NCBI GenBank assembly: GCA_963792875.1
Contig: CAWBXV010000002.1
Location: 930,001-994,000, forward strand
Origin: JAHEGP01 sp963792875
GTDB taxonomy: Bacteria > Pseudomonadota > Gammaproteobacteria > Pseudomonadales > JAHEGP01
Length of the DNA stretch: 64,000 nt
Direction of reading: 5' to 3'
Below are positions 18,494 through 30,003 of the stretch, piece by piece. The translations under genes were made by a program, and so were the position numbers. Within the stretch, counting starts at the first letter, position 1. Every line of letters starts with the position of its first letter. The notes beneath the pieces are model-generated. The model was given only the letters and a program-made list of their open reading frames with translations, searched no databases and was not told where the DNA came from.

Positions 18494-19450
18494 TCAGCCG
18501 GGGCTGCGGCGCGTGCGGGCCAGCCAGACCTCCAGCCCCTGGGCATTGAGATCGATATCCATGGCCAGCCAGTCCAGGGCGGCGTCACCCTGCAGGCCCC
18601 ACTCCTGCTGCCGGGCGCGCTCGCACACCCAGTCCGACAGGCTCCGCTTGATGGCGTCGATGCGCGCCTGGCCGCTGCCGGGTGCGGCCAGGGCGATGGC
18701 CACGTGGGCGTCGATGGTCTCCTTGAGGTCGCGGGTGAGGCGCGGGATGTCCCGGATCTGGCTGTAATGGGTCAGATAGATGGCCTCCGGCTTGAATGAC
18801 GCCAGCCGGTCGATGGAGCGGTGCAGGGCGACCGGATCGAAATGCACGGGCGTGGTCGTGGCGAACATGAACTGGCGTCCCTGGTGGTCGAACTGGCGGT
18901 AGGACAGGCCGAAGGTGTCGCCGGTGAAGATGTGCCCGGTCTTGCGGTCGACGATGCAGATGTGGTGCAGGGCGTGCCCGGGTGTTTGCAGCAGCAGCAG
19001 CTCCCGCTGCCCGAGTCTCAGCACGGCCTCGTCGGCCGCCTCGAGCACCCGTTCGGCGGGCACCGGCAGGATGGTGCCATAGAGCCGCTCGGTCTGTTCC
19101 TCGCCGTACACCGCCCTGGTGCCGGCCACCAGCCTGGACGGGTCGACCATGTGCTGGCTGCCGCGCGGGTGCACCACCAGGCGCGCCTTGGGCAGCCTGG
19201 CCATCAGCTCGCCGGCGCCGCCGGCGTGGTCGAGGTGGATGTGGGTGAGAATGACGTAGGCTACCTGTTCGGGGGCCAGCCCGTACGCCGCCAGCGCTGC
19301 CATGACGGCGGGGGCGGAATGGCTGACGCCGGTGTCGATGATGGCGGCGGTGTCGCCCTCGATGATGAGGTGAATGGCATCGACCAGGGGCTTCACGTAG
19401 TCGGCGTCGATGGCGATGATGTCGTTATGGTAATCCGTGATGTTTTGCAT
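18494..19450 (-). CDS. MBL-fold metallo-hydrolase
   Basis: Metallo-beta-lactamase-fold enzyme of 318 residues. The metal-binding signature THIHLDHAGG supplies H70, H72, D74 and H75; further ligands are likely in LLQTPGHALHHIC (His), IFTGDTFGL (Asp) and IYLTHYS (His). It belongs to the glyoxalase-II-like branch, but the substrate is not identifiable; family members hydrolyse thioesters, lactones or phosphoesters. The C-terminal ~90 residues are helical and lie outside the core fold. It appears to be the first gene of a two-gene unit with gabD. Confidence 0.75.
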   Translation of the reverse strand: MQNITDYHNDIIAIDADYVKPLVDAIHLIIEGDTAAIIDTGVSHSAPAVMAALAAYGLAPEQVAYVILTHIHLDHAGGAGELMARLPKARLVVHPRGSQHMVDPSRLVAGTRAVYGEEQTERLYGTILPVPAERVLEAADEAVLRLGQRELLLLQTPGHALHHICIVDRKTGHIFTGDTFGLSYRQFDHQGRQFMFATTTPVHFDPVALHRSIDRLASFKPEAIYLTHYSQIRDIPRLTRDLKETIDAHVAIALAAPGSGQARIDAIKRSLSDWVCERARQQEWGLQGDAALDWLAMDIDLNAQGLEVWLARTRRSPG

Positions 19451-19589
19451 GGTTCGCTTGCGCCTCTGGTGGCCAATAGAGCCCTGGAAGCCCCAATCCT
19501 AGCGGATTTGCCCCGGCGGGGCACGTTTCGCCGAGCGCTTCACGGTGTCCCGGCGCGTGCTTGCCGGCCATCCGCGGCGCTGCCTGCTC

Positions 19590-19618
19590 TTATCAACGCG
19601 CGGCCGTTGTGGCATAGT
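19590..19618 (+). promoter_or_regulatory. possible promoter of the acyl-CoA dehydrogenase gene
   Basis: TTATCA (19590-19595), a 17-bp spacer and CATAGT (19613-19618) lie about 80 bases before the ATG at 19697, in the divergent gap between the MBL-fold hydrolase and this gene. Each hexamer matches 4 of 6 consensus bases at ideal spacing. Confidence 0.4.
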
Positions 19619-19696
19619 TGCGCCCCTTTTTTTCGTGGCAAGGGCGGCCCGTGCCAGCGCTCCGGCGCAGCGCCCCGTCTACTCAGGAGTTCGACT

Positions 19697-21493
19697 ATGA
19701 GCCAGTACCGTGCACCCCTGCGGGACATGCAATTTGTGATCAAAGAGTTGCTCGGCGTAGAGGACCACTACGCCCGCCTGAGCGGCTGTGAGGAGGTCGG
19801 CGAGGATCTGCTCGAGGCCATCAGCCAGAGCGGGGCCAAATTTGCCGAGCAGGTGCTGGCGCCGATCAACGGCTCCGGCGACAGCCAGGGTTGCCGCTTC
19901 GACCACGGCCAGGTGACGACGCCCGACGGCTTTGCCGAGGCCTTTCGCGAATTCGGCGCCGGCGGCTGGCAGGGATTGCGCATCCCGGTGGCCGATGGCG
20001 GGCAGGGCCTGCCGCCTTCGGCAGGCATTGCCGTGAGCGAGATGTTTGGCGCCGCCAACTACGCCTGGAGCATGTATCCCGGGCTGGCCCAGGCGCCGAT
20101 CACCTGCATCAGGGCGGGTGGCACCGAGCAGCAGAAGCAGACCTGGCTGCCGCGGCTGATCAGCGGCGAGTGGGCCGGCACCATGTGCCTGACCGAGTCG
20201 CACTGCGGTTCCGACGTCGGCCTCGTGCGCACCAAGGCCATCGCCAACGGCGACGGCAGCTACCGCATCAGCGGCACCAAGATTTTCATCTCCGGTGGCG
20301 AGCACGACATGACCCCCAACATCATCCACGCCGTGCTGGCGCGGCTCGAGGGCGCACCGGCCGGCACCAAGGGCATCTCGCTGTTCATCGTGCCCAAGGT
20401 GCTGCTCAATGAGGATGGCTCGCTGGGCGAGCGCAACGCGGTGCACTGCGGGTCCATCGAGAAGAAGATGGGCATCAAGGGCTCGGCGACCTGCGTCATG
20501 AATTTCGATGGCGCCACCGGCTATCTGCTGGGCGAGGAAAATCGCGGCCTGGAGGTGATGTTCAAGATCATGAACGCCGCCCGCATCGGCACGGCGCTGC
20601 AGGGGGTGTCGCTCGGGGATGCATCGTTCCAGGGTGCGCTGGCCTATGCGCAGGAGCGTCTGCAGATGCGCGCCCTGTCCGGCCCCAAGAATCCCGACGG
20701 CCCGGCCGACCCCATCATCGTGCACCCGGACGTGCGCCGCATGCTGATGACGCAGAAGGCCCTGACCGAGGGCTCGCGCGCCTTCCTGTACTGGCTGTCG
20801 CGGCTGACTGACCTGGCCGAGTACGGTAGCGCCGAGGATGCCAAGGTGGCGGACGACCTGATGTCGGTGCTGACCCCCATCGCCAAGGCCTTCTGTACCG
20901 AGACCGGTTTTGAGGTGACGAGCCTCGGTGTGCAGGTCTATGGCGGCCACGGCTACATCCACGAGCACGGCATGGAGCAGCTGATGCGCGACATGCGCAT
21001 CGCCATGATCTACGAGGGCACCACGGGCATTCAGTCGCTGGACCTGCTCGGCCGCAAGGTGATGGGCAGCGGCGGCGAGCTGCTGCGCAATTTCACCAAG
21101 CTGGTGCACAAGTTCTGCAAGGCCCATGCCGATGACGAAGCCATGGCGGGCTTCATCGCGCCGCTGCAGGCGGCCAACGCCCAGTGGGGTGATCTCACCA
21201 TGCAGATCGGCACCCGGGCGATGCAGAATCCCGACGAGGTGGGCGCGGCCAGCGTGGATTTCACCATGTTCTCGGGCTACGTGGTGCTGGCCTATCTGTG
21301 GGCGCAGATGGCGCAGGTCGCCCAGCGCAAGCTGGCTGAAGGCGCTGCCGACAGGGCGTTCTACGAGGCCAAGCTGGTGACGGCACGCTATTACTTCGAG
21401 CGCATCCTGCCGCGCACCAGCGGCCACGCCGCCGGTGCGCTGGCCGGCGCGGACTCGGTCATGGCGCTCGATGCCGGGCACTTTGCCTTCTGA
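19697..21493 (+). CDS. acyl-CoA dehydrogenase, DmdC/FadE-like with C-terminal extension
   Basis: FAD enzyme of 598 residues that introduces the alpha-beta double bond in an acyl-CoA. The N-terminal part, MSQYRAPLRDMQFVIKELL, and the length match the family that includes 3-methylmercaptopropionyl-CoA dehydrogenase (DmdC) and related FadE proteins. Motifs: CLTESHCGSDVG, ISGTKIFISGGEHDM, the nucleotide region QVYGGHGYIHEHGMEQLMRD, and MIYEGTTGIQSLDLLGRK. About 130 C-terminal residues beyond the core form the family's extra helical domain. The start is chosen by the AGGAG at 19685-19689, eight bases upstream. Substrate (DMSP-derived or a fatty acyl-CoA) cannot be decided from sequence. Confidence 0.85.
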   Translation: MSQYRAPLRDMQFVIKELLGVEDHYARLSGCEEVGEDLLEAISQSGAKFAEQVLAPINGSGDSQGCRFDHGQVTTPDGFAEAFREFGAGGWQGLRIPVADGGQGLPPSAGIAVSEMFGAANYAWSMYPGLAQAPITCIRAGGTEQQKQTWLPRLISGEWAGTMCLTESHCGSDVGLVRTKAIANGDGSYRISGTKIFISGGEHDMTPNIIHAVLARLEGAPAGTKGISLFIVPKVLLNEDGSLGERNAVHCGSIEKKMGIKGSATCVMNFDGATGYLLGEENRGLEVMFKIMNAARIGTALQGVSLGDASFQGALAYAQERLQMRALSGPKNPDGPADPIIVHPDVRRMLMTQKALTEGSRAFLYWLSRLTDLAEYGSAEDAKVADDLMSVLTPIAKAFCTETGFEVTSLGVQVYGGHGYIHEHGMEQLMRDMRIAMIYEGTTGIQSLDLLGRKVMGSGGELLRNFTKLVHKFCKAHADDEAMAGFIAPLQAANAQWGDLTMQIGTRAMQNPDEVGAASVDFTMFSGYVVLAYLWAQMAQVAQRKLAEGAADRAFYEAKLVTARYYFERILPRTSGHAAGALAGADSVMALDAGHFAF

Positions 21494-21501
21494 GCCCGGT
21501 C

Positions 21502-21533
21502 GCCGGGGACGGGTTTCAGCGCTCGTTCCCGGC
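21502..21533. terminator. possible bidirectional hairpin between convergent genes
   Basis: GCCGGGGAC and GTTCCCGGC, separated by 14 bases, can pair (one G-T) in the 42-bp gap between the acyl-CoA dehydrogenase stop and the DUF47 gene stop. There is no T-run. Confidence 0.3.
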
Positions 21534-21535
21534 GC

Positions 21536-22186
21536 TCACACGACGGATTTCAGCGCGGCGAATTTCAGCTCGTCGGCGACGTGCTCGGCGGAATTGGATA
21601 TTTCGCACAGGGCGGTCAGCAGCTGCGTAATGTGGATGCGTGAACTGAGCGGCAGCCGTGAGGAGAAGATCCACTGGGTCAGCGCCACCTGGCGCCGGTC
21701 GATTTCGCTCTCGAGCTTGCCGACCCGGGCCGCGTGGGCGTCGAGATCCTCGATTGCGCCCTGCGGTTTGTAGTAGCACGACAGCGCCTTGAGCAATTGG
21801 TCGTAGCATGCCAGGTTCAGCGCCAGAATCGCCTGGAATTCCTCGTGGTACTCCTGGGGGATCATCGGTGACTGGTCGGCCAGAAAGCGGGCGATGTCCT
21901 CGCCCTCGCCGGCCACGTGATCGACGGCCTCGATGAGTCGATACACGTCAGAGCGGATCGTCGGCAGGAAGGCGCCCGCTTGCAGCACTTCACAGGCCTC
22001 GCGCTTGAGGTCGTCCGCGCGGGACTCGAGTTTGCCCACCCGCCTGACGTGTTCGCTGAAGTCCGGCCCCGGTCCCGCCAGGTAGTCCTGCAGCGTGTCG
22101 CGGGTGGCCTGCAGGCAGCGCGCCACGGTGGCGGCGTGTTCCAGGGCCAGCTTTCTGACCGTCTTTTCCTTTTTGAAGATCAACAT
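21536..22186 (-). CDS. DUF47 / TIGR00153 PhoU-like Pit accessory protein
   Basis: Cytoplasmic helical protein of 216 residues in the PhoU-like DUF47 (TIGR00153) family. Members are nearly always encoded beside a PiT phosphate transporter and are thought to control it. The sequence is an almost continuous run of amphipathic helices with the PhoU-like acidic repeats VGKLESRADDLKREACEVL and VGKLESEIDRRQVALTQWIF, spaced about 110 residues apart, as expected from two three-helix bundles that bind metal. It lies 50 bp downstream of the pit gene on the same strand. Confidence 0.9.
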   Translation of the reverse strand: MLIFKKEKTVRKLALEHAATVARCLQATRDTLQDYLAGPGPDFSEHVRRVGKLESRADDLKREACEVLQAGAFLPTIRSDVYRLIEAVDHVAGEGEDIARFLADQSPMIPQEYHEEFQAILALNLACYDQLLKALSCYYKPQGAIEDLDAHAARVGKLESEIDRRQVALTQWIFSSRLPLSSRIHITQLLTALCEISNSAEHVADELKFAALKSVV

Positions 22187-22236
22187 GGCGCATTACCCGT
22201 CGTTGTGTTGCCGCGGTGCCGATGGCCCCCGCCTCG

Positions 22237-23274
22237 CTAGCCTGATGGCAGCAGTTTGAACAGGCCGGCGGCCAGCGCAGCCGCTCCCAGGGGCGTGAGC
22301 ACCCAGCCCAGAAAAATATTGCGCAGGCTGCGCGCGCTGACCGCCGCCATGCCCTTGGTCAGGCCCACGCCAACCACGCCGCCCACGATGGCCTGCGAGG
22401 TCGATACCGGGATGCCGGCAACGGAAAAGGCGTGCACGCCGACGGCGGCGCCAAGCTGTGCGGCCAGGGCGCCGCTGTAGTCCAGGGGCGTGATGCTCTT
22501 GCCCACGGTGTCCGTAACCCGGGCGCCGAAGGTCATGGCCCCTACCGCCATGGCGATGCCGCCCAGCAGCGCAAGCCCGACGCCGTGCTCCGGAAACCTG
22601 CCCAGCAGGGGGCCAATGGCATTGCCCACGTCATTGGCGCCCAGTGAGAACGACACGTACGCAGCCGACACGACCACCCCGGCGGCGGTCGCCCGGTGCC
22701 AGGTCATGGACCTGGCGCCGCGCCCCAGCCGGATGAGCAGCAGGTAGATACAGCAGGACAGCAGCATGGTGAGAGCCGGGCTGATGATCCAGGCCAGGAA
22801 GATTTTCGCCAGCACGCCCAGCTTGAAGTAGGCCGGCTGCAGGCCGACGATGCCGATGCCGGTGCCGGCCACGCCGCCGACGATGGCCTGGGAGGTCGAC
22901 ACCGGCACTCTGAAGAACGTGGCGAGGGTGACGAACAGCCCGGCGCAGATCAGCGCGACGAACACGGCGCGGTCGGGCACGCGGCCCTCGGGAAAGAAGG
23001 CCGCCAGTTCGGGGCCGGGCGGCTGTCCATGGTGAGCCTGGTAGGTGGCGGCGTCAGTGATCACGATGCCCTTGCCGACGGTCTCCATCACCTGCTGACC
23101 CTGCAGCGCGCCGCCGAGGATCACGAAGACGGCCATGAGCACGACGGCTTTGCGATAGGGTATAATCCGCGCCCCCACGGTCGTGCCGATGCAGTTGGCG
23201 GCGTCGTTGGCGCCGATGTTCCAGCCGACGTAGAAGCCGGTCAGCAACAGCAGCGGTGCGGTCAGTATCTCCAT
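22237..23274 (-). CDS. pit: inorganic phosphate transporter, PiT family (DUF47-linked)
   Basis: Low-affinity metal-phosphate symporter in the inner membrane (345 residues, the short class). The duplicated PiT signature is clear: GWNIGANDAANCIGTTVGARI near the N-terminus and FSLGANDVGNAIGPLLG in the second half, with matched VPVSTSQAIVGGV segments after each. About ten hydrophobic segments are visible. The partner DUF47 protein follows. A second, longer PiT transporter gene is present at 61890-63455. Upstream is a divergent small gene. Confidence 0.92.
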   Translation of the reverse strand: MEILTAPLLLLTGFYVGWNIGANDAANCIGTTVGARIIPYRKAVVLMAVFVILGGALQGQQVMETVGKGIVITDAATYQAHHGQPPGPELAAFFPEGRVPDRAVFVALICAGLFVTLATFFRVPVSTSQAIVGGVAGTGIGIVGLQPAYFKLGVLAKIFLAWIISPALTMLLSCCIYLLLIRLGRGARSMTWHRATAAGVVVSAAYVSFSLGANDVGNAIGPLLGRFPEHGVGLALLGGIAMAVGAMTFGARVTDTVGKSITPLDYSGALAAQLGAAVGVHAFSVAGIPVSTSQAIVGGVVGVGLTKGMAAVSARSLRNIFLGWVLTPLGAAALAAGLFKLLPSG

Positions 23275-23426
23275 GGGTGGCGGGCGCTCTGGTATGCTGG
23301 AGTGCGGGCAGGTTCCGACTCGTGCCGACTGCTATCGCAGCCAGTTTGCCAAGGCCCCGCGAGGGTGACAACCCGTTTGTGCTGGGTTACTTTGCCCCTG
23401 TGGAGACAGCAGGTGTCGGAGGTGGT

Positions 23427-23717
23427 ATGGATTGTTCCCTGAGTGCCGACGAGGAGCGGCGCTTTGCGGCCTGGCTGCATTCGCCAAGCGTATTCGGGCC
23501 GGATCGCAATGAACTCATACTGGCCTGGAAGATCTCCCGGCAGTGCGGGACCGTACCTTCCCGCACCCTGCGTGCGCTGCGCGGGGTCGAGGGCGTCGAT
23601 CCGGAACTCAGGGCGCGCCTCGAGCGCTTTGTCGAGCAGGAGCCGGGCCTGACCTTCGTCCAGGACCCGCCCGTGCGCCGGGTTGCGCTGGCGCAGCGGG
23701 CCGAGGGCTCGGGGTAG
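23427..23717 (+). CDS. small hypothetical protein (96 aa)
   Basis: Short, charged cytoplasmic protein: 96 residues from the ATG, preceded by GGAGGTGG two bases before the start, a strong though tight Shine-Dalgarno. The frame continues open for a further ~170 bases upstream, so a longer protein is possible, but that stretch lacks a well-placed ribosome binding site. It has no membrane segment and two cysteines. It sits 39 bp before gcvT on the same strand and may share its transcript. I do not recognise a family. Confidence 0.45.
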   Translation: MDCSLSADEERRFAAWLHSPSVFGPDRNELILAWKISRQCGTVPSRTLRALRGVEGVDPELRARLERFVEQEPGLTFVQDPPVRRVALAQRAEGSG

Positions 23718-23756
23718 GGCAGGTCCGGGATTGCACTTTTTGACGCGAGAACGCTT

Positions 23757-24884
23757 ATGGCAGTGACATCGGAGCAGGCTCTGCGGCACACGCCGCTGCA
23801 CGCGCTGCATCTGGCAGCGGGTGGCCGGATGGTGCCGTTCGCCGGTTACAGCATGCCGGTGCAATACCGCGACGGCATCGTCAAGGAGCACCTGCATACG
23901 CGGCATGAGGCCGGGCTGTTCGATGTCTCCCACATGGGCCAGCTGCGCCTGCGCGGCCCGGGCATCGCGGCGGCGCTGGAGCGGCTGCTGCCGCTGGACC
24001 TGCTGGACCTGCCCGTCAACCGGCAGCTCTACGGTCTGCTGACCAATGAGCAGGGCGGCATACGCGACGACCTCATCGTCTGCCGCTGGGGTGAAGACGA
24101 TTTCTTCGTGGTGGTCAACGCCGCCTGCAAGGCCGACGATGCCGCCTATCTGCGCGAGCATCTGGTCGGTTTCGAGGTCGAGGAGATGACACAGCAGGCG
24201 CTGCTGGCCCTGCAGGGGCCGCGGGCGGTGAAGGTGCTGTCGACGCTCGCGCCGGCGCTCGCCGATCTGGTGTTCATGAGCGGCATGCGGGTGCGCCTGG
24301 CCGAGGCCGATTGCTTCGTCACGCGCTCCGGCTACACCGGCGAAGACGGCTTCGAAATCTCCGTGCCGGCCGAAGACGCGGCCGCTCTGGCCAGGGTCCT
24401 GCTGGCCTTTGCCAGCGTGGCGCCGGTGGGACTGGGTGCGCGCGATTCGCTGCGGCTGGAGGCTGGGCTGTGTCTGTACGGGCACGACATGGACGCCAGC
24501 ACGACGCCGGTCGAGGCGGGCCTGGCCTGGTCGATCAGTCCCGCGCGCCGCCGCGGCGGCGCCCGGGCGGGCGGCTTCCCGGGTGCCGCCGCGATACTCG
24601 AGCAGGTCGCTGCGGGAGCGCCGCGGCGCCGGGTCGGCCTGGCCATCGCGGGCAGGGCGCCGGTGCGGGAGGGGGTGCAGCTGCAGACTCCCGACGGCGA
24701 ACCGGCCGGCCGCGTCTGCAGCGGCGGATTTGGCCCCAGCGTAAAGGCGCCCATCGCCATGGCCTATGTGCCGGACCGTTTTGCCAGTCCGGGCACCACG
24801 CTGCAGGCCATCGTCAGAGGCAAGCCCCATGCGGTCACGGTCTGCCGGCTGCCCTTCGAGCCGCGGCGTTATCATCGGGGCTGA
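23757..24884 (+). CDS. gcvT: glycine cleavage system T protein (aminomethyltransferase)
   Basis: Transfers the methylene group from aminomethyl-lipoyl H protein to tetrahydrofolate, releasing ammonia (375 residues). Typical elements: TPLHALHLAAGGRMVPFAGY and MPVQYRDGIVKEHLHTR at the N-terminus, FDVSHMGQLRLRG, the folate-binding Asp region VVVNAACKADD, SGYTGEDGFEISV, and GLGARDSLRLEAGLCLYGHDMD. The C-terminal barrel domain ends GKPHAVTVCRLPFEPRRYHR. gcvP follows after 40-70 bases. The usual gcvH is missing between the two. Confidence 0.93.
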   Translation: MAVTSEQALRHTPLHALHLAAGGRMVPFAGYSMPVQYRDGIVKEHLHTRHEAGLFDVSHMGQLRLRGPGIAAALERLLPLDLLDLPVNRQLYGLLTNEQGGIRDDLIVCRWGEDDFFVVVNAACKADDAAYLREHLVGFEVEEMTQQALLALQGPRAVKVLSTLAPALADLVFMSGMRVRLAEADCFVTRSGYTGEDGFEISVPAEDAAALARVLLAFASVAPVGLGARDSLRLEAGLCLYGHDMDASTTPVEAGLAWSISPARRRGGARAGGFPGAAAILEQVAAGAPRRRVGLAIAGRAPVREGVQLQTPDGEPAGRVCSGGFGPSVKAPIAMAYVPDRFASPGTTLQAIVRGKPHAVTVCRLPFEPRRYHRG

Positions 24885-24953
24885 CGGCCCCCTGCCGGTG
24901 CTGCGCAGGCTCTTAGACTTCAATTGACGCCCCCAACAGACAGGTATCCATGC

Positions 24954-27842
<2,889 letters not shown>

Positions 27843-27880
27843 GCCAGCCCGCGCCGCCCAATCATCCAGAGGAGTCTGCA

Positions 27881-28834
27881 ATGCCCAACATACCGCTGCG
27901 AAAACTCGGTCAGACCAGCATTGAAATCAGCGCGCTGGGCCTCGGTGCCTGGCAGTTTTCCGGCGGCCGCGGGCTGATCGGAGGCTACTGGGAGGCCCTC
28001 GACGAGGCCACCACCCGCGCCATCGTCGAGGCGGCGGTGGCCGGCGGCATCAACTGGTTTGACACCGCCGAGGCCTATGGCGGCGGCGAGTCGGAGCGCA
28101 ACCTGAGCCGGGCCTTGCGGCAGGCGGGCATCGGTAGCGATCAGGTACGCATCGCGACCAAGTGGTGGCCGGTATTGAGAACTGCCGATCACCTGCGCGC
28201 CACCATCGACGAGCGCCTGGACTGCCTCGGCGGCTATCCGATCGCGCATTACATCGTGCATCAGCCGCTGTCGCTGTCGTCCATCCATCGGCAGATGAAT
28301 ACCATGGCGGACCTGATGGACGAGGGCAGGATCGAGTCGGTGGGCATCTCCAATTTCACGGCTCGCGGCATGCGCCAGTGTCACGAGGTGCTGAGCCGCC
28401 GTGGTTATGGCCTGGCCGCGCACCAGGTGCGCTACAGCATGCTGTTCCGCAAGATCGAGAGCAACGGCGTGCTGGATGCGGCCAGAGAGCTGGGCACCAC
28501 CATCATCGCCTGGTCGCCGTTGGAACAGGGCCTGCTCACGGGCCGCTTTCACGAGCTGGGCAAGGTGCCGGACAGCGTGTCGTGGATGCGCAAGGGCATG
28601 ATCGGCAACCGTCTGGAGAAGACGCGCCCGCTGATCGACCGCATGCGCGAGCTGGGTGAGAAATACCAGGCTACGGTGTCCCAGATCGCCTTGAACTACC
28701 TGATTCACGCCCAGGGTGATACCGTGGTGGCCATTCCCGGGGCGTCCAGGGTCTCACAGGTGGAGCAGAATGTGGGCGCGCTGCGCTTCCGCTTGGCGCC
28801 GGAGGATATCGAGGAATTGACCGCGCTGTGTTGA
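27881..28834 (+). CDS. aldo/keto reductase
   Basis: NADPH-dependent oxidoreductase of 317 residues with the TIM-barrel aldo/keto reductase fold. Catalytic tetrad: Asp and Tyr in GINWFDTAEAYGGGESE, Lys in RIATKWWP, His in YIVHQPLS. The coenzyme end is SRVSQVEQNVGAL, resembling the potassium-channel beta-subunit / YghZ-like branch. The start is fixed by AGAGGAG eight bases upstream; reading into the preceding gene gives nonsense. It is 38 bp after gcvP and may be read through from it, with no obvious metabolic link. Confidence 0.88.
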   Translation: MPNIPLRKLGQTSIEISALGLGAWQFSGGRGLIGGYWEALDEATTRAIVEAAVAGGINWFDTAEAYGGGESERNLSRALRQAGIGSDQVRIATKWWPVLRTADHLRATIDERLDCLGGYPIAHYIVHQPLSLSSIHRQMNTMADLMDEGRIESVGISNFTARGMRQCHEVLSRRGYGLAAHQVRYSMLFRKIESNGVLDAARELGTTIIAWSPLEQGLLTGRFHELGKVPDSVSWMRKGMIGNRLEKTRPLIDRMRELGEKYQATVSQIALNYLIHAQGDTVVAIPGASRVSQVEQNVGALRFRLAPEDIEELTALC

Positions 28835-28960
28835 CGCGCGCCCGGCGTGCCTCCAAGCTTTTGGTTTGGAGCGGCTGCCCGCTGTGTCTGCGCGCGCGTC
28901 GCTGCGGCGGTTGCCACGACAAAAGACCATAACAATAGCTATCTTCAGCGGAGAGTCCCC

Positions 28961-29380
28961 ATGTTGAGAATGAAAATTGCCCTGGCGCTGGTCGCCAGTC
29001 TGGTCGCGCTGGGCAGCGCAGCGGATGAACTGGCGATCGAGCCGGGTCTGTGGGAGTTCACCTGGGAGCAGTCCAACTCCATGATGGGGGCCACTCAGGG
29101 CAAGACCGAGCGCGAATGTATCAAGGAGCGCAAGCGGTTCGATCCGGCTGAGATGGCTCGCGGCATGCAGGAGTGCACGCTGCTGGACAGCAAGCGCGTG
29201 GGCAACGAGCTGCAGTTCCGCATGGAGTGCATGGCGCAGGGCAAGCTCACGACGCTGGACGGCCGCCTCTTCACCGATGGCAGGACGGCCACCAGTGAGA
29301 TGCACTTCAACTTGAAGGCCGGTCCCATGGAGATGAAGATGAACATGAAATCGACCGGCAAGCGTATCGGCGACTGTTGA
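28961..29380 (+). CDS. DUF3617 family secreted protein
   Basis: Periplasmic protein of 139 residues. Residues 1-21 are a signal peptide (MLRMKIALALVASLVALGSAA). The mature part begins with IEPGLWEFTW, the DUF3617 hallmark, contains two conserved cysteines likely to pair (RECIKE and QECTLL), and ends in KRIGDC. DUF3617 proteins have no established function. The start has CGGAGAG nearby and the upstream in-frame stretch is not protein-like. Confidence 0.8.
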   Translation: MLRMKIALALVASLVALGSAADELAIEPGLWEFTWEQSNSMMGATQGKTERECIKERKRFDPAEMARGMQECTLLDSKRVGNELQFRMECMAQGKLTTLDGRLFTDGRTATSEMHFNLKAGPMEMKMNMKSTGKRIGDC

Positions 29381-29593
29381 CCTCACCACCCGCTGCCATC
29401 ACCCGGATACGTATTCCCGGCGGATCACTTGCGCCAAGCCTGAGCGCTGTCTCGGTATCTGCCTGAGGGACTGCCGTGCGGTACTCAGACAGGTAGGTGA
29501 AAGGCCGCGCATGGCCGCGACAACACCTGACTGTGCGCAACCGCCTGACCGGATAGACTGGCTCCACGTTATCGACAGCAAGGAGCTGAAGCA

Positions 29594-29728
29594 ATGAAGA
29601 TGAAGAACCTGATGGCAATGCTCTATGTCTATGACCTGGCCGTTCTCGACGAGGTATCCGGGCAACTGGAGAAGCGATCGCTCGATATCCTGTTCAGCAG
29701 AAAGCCTCAACTGGTCGGCGACTATTGA
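29594..29728 (+). CDS. 44-residue small protein, orphan
   Basis: Reading frame of 44 codons beginning MKMKNLMAMLYVYDLAVLD and ending RKPQLVGDY, preceded by AGGAG (29581-29585) at eight bases and followed within 17 bp by a strong intrinsic terminator. The N-terminal half is hydrophobic but contains Asp and Glu; the C-terminal half is basic. No signal peptide cleavage site or classic transmembrane helix is clear. A well-placed ribosome binding site, compact size and its own terminator argue for a real transcription unit. I do not recognise homologs; function unknown. Confidence 0.5.
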   Translation: MKMKNLMAMLYVYDLAVLDEVSGQLEKRSLDILFSRKPQLVGDY

Positions 29729-29745
29729 TGGTCGCCAAACACCGA

Positions 29746-29769
29746 CCCGGCCCTCGCGCCGGGTTTTTT
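29746..29769 (+). terminator. strong intrinsic terminator
   Basis: Perfect 6-bp GC stem (CCCGGC, loop CCTCGC, GCCGGG) followed at once by six T. It lies 17 bp after the 44-codon gene and would end its transcript. It is the best Rho-independent terminator I can see in the window. Confidence 0.9.
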
Positions 29770-30003
29770 GTTTGCGGGGAGGCACTGCCGGGCGGGAAGC
29801 TGAGATTGCAGCCCCGCGTCACCGGTATCGCCGATGCCGCCGCCAGCACACGACCGATGGCGCCAGTGGCAGATAAATCGGATTTCACGGCGTTAAAGGC
29901 CTATAGTGAGGTTGCACCGAGGTGACAGGTGAGAGCGGGGCCTAGGCAGTAGCGGGCGCCTCCCACCGTTGCCGTGCAAGCCCAGTTCGGGCAGGGAGCC
30001 AGC

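Noticed and set aside
23275..23756. Glycine riboswitch upstream of gcvT
   Set aside because: I looked for the conserved paired glycine-aptamer core and did not find it; a small coding frame with its own ribosome binding site occupies much of the space.
29725..29925. A 66-codon frame starting at the end of the 44-codon gene
   Set aside because: It runs straight through the strong terminator stem and has no ribosome binding site.
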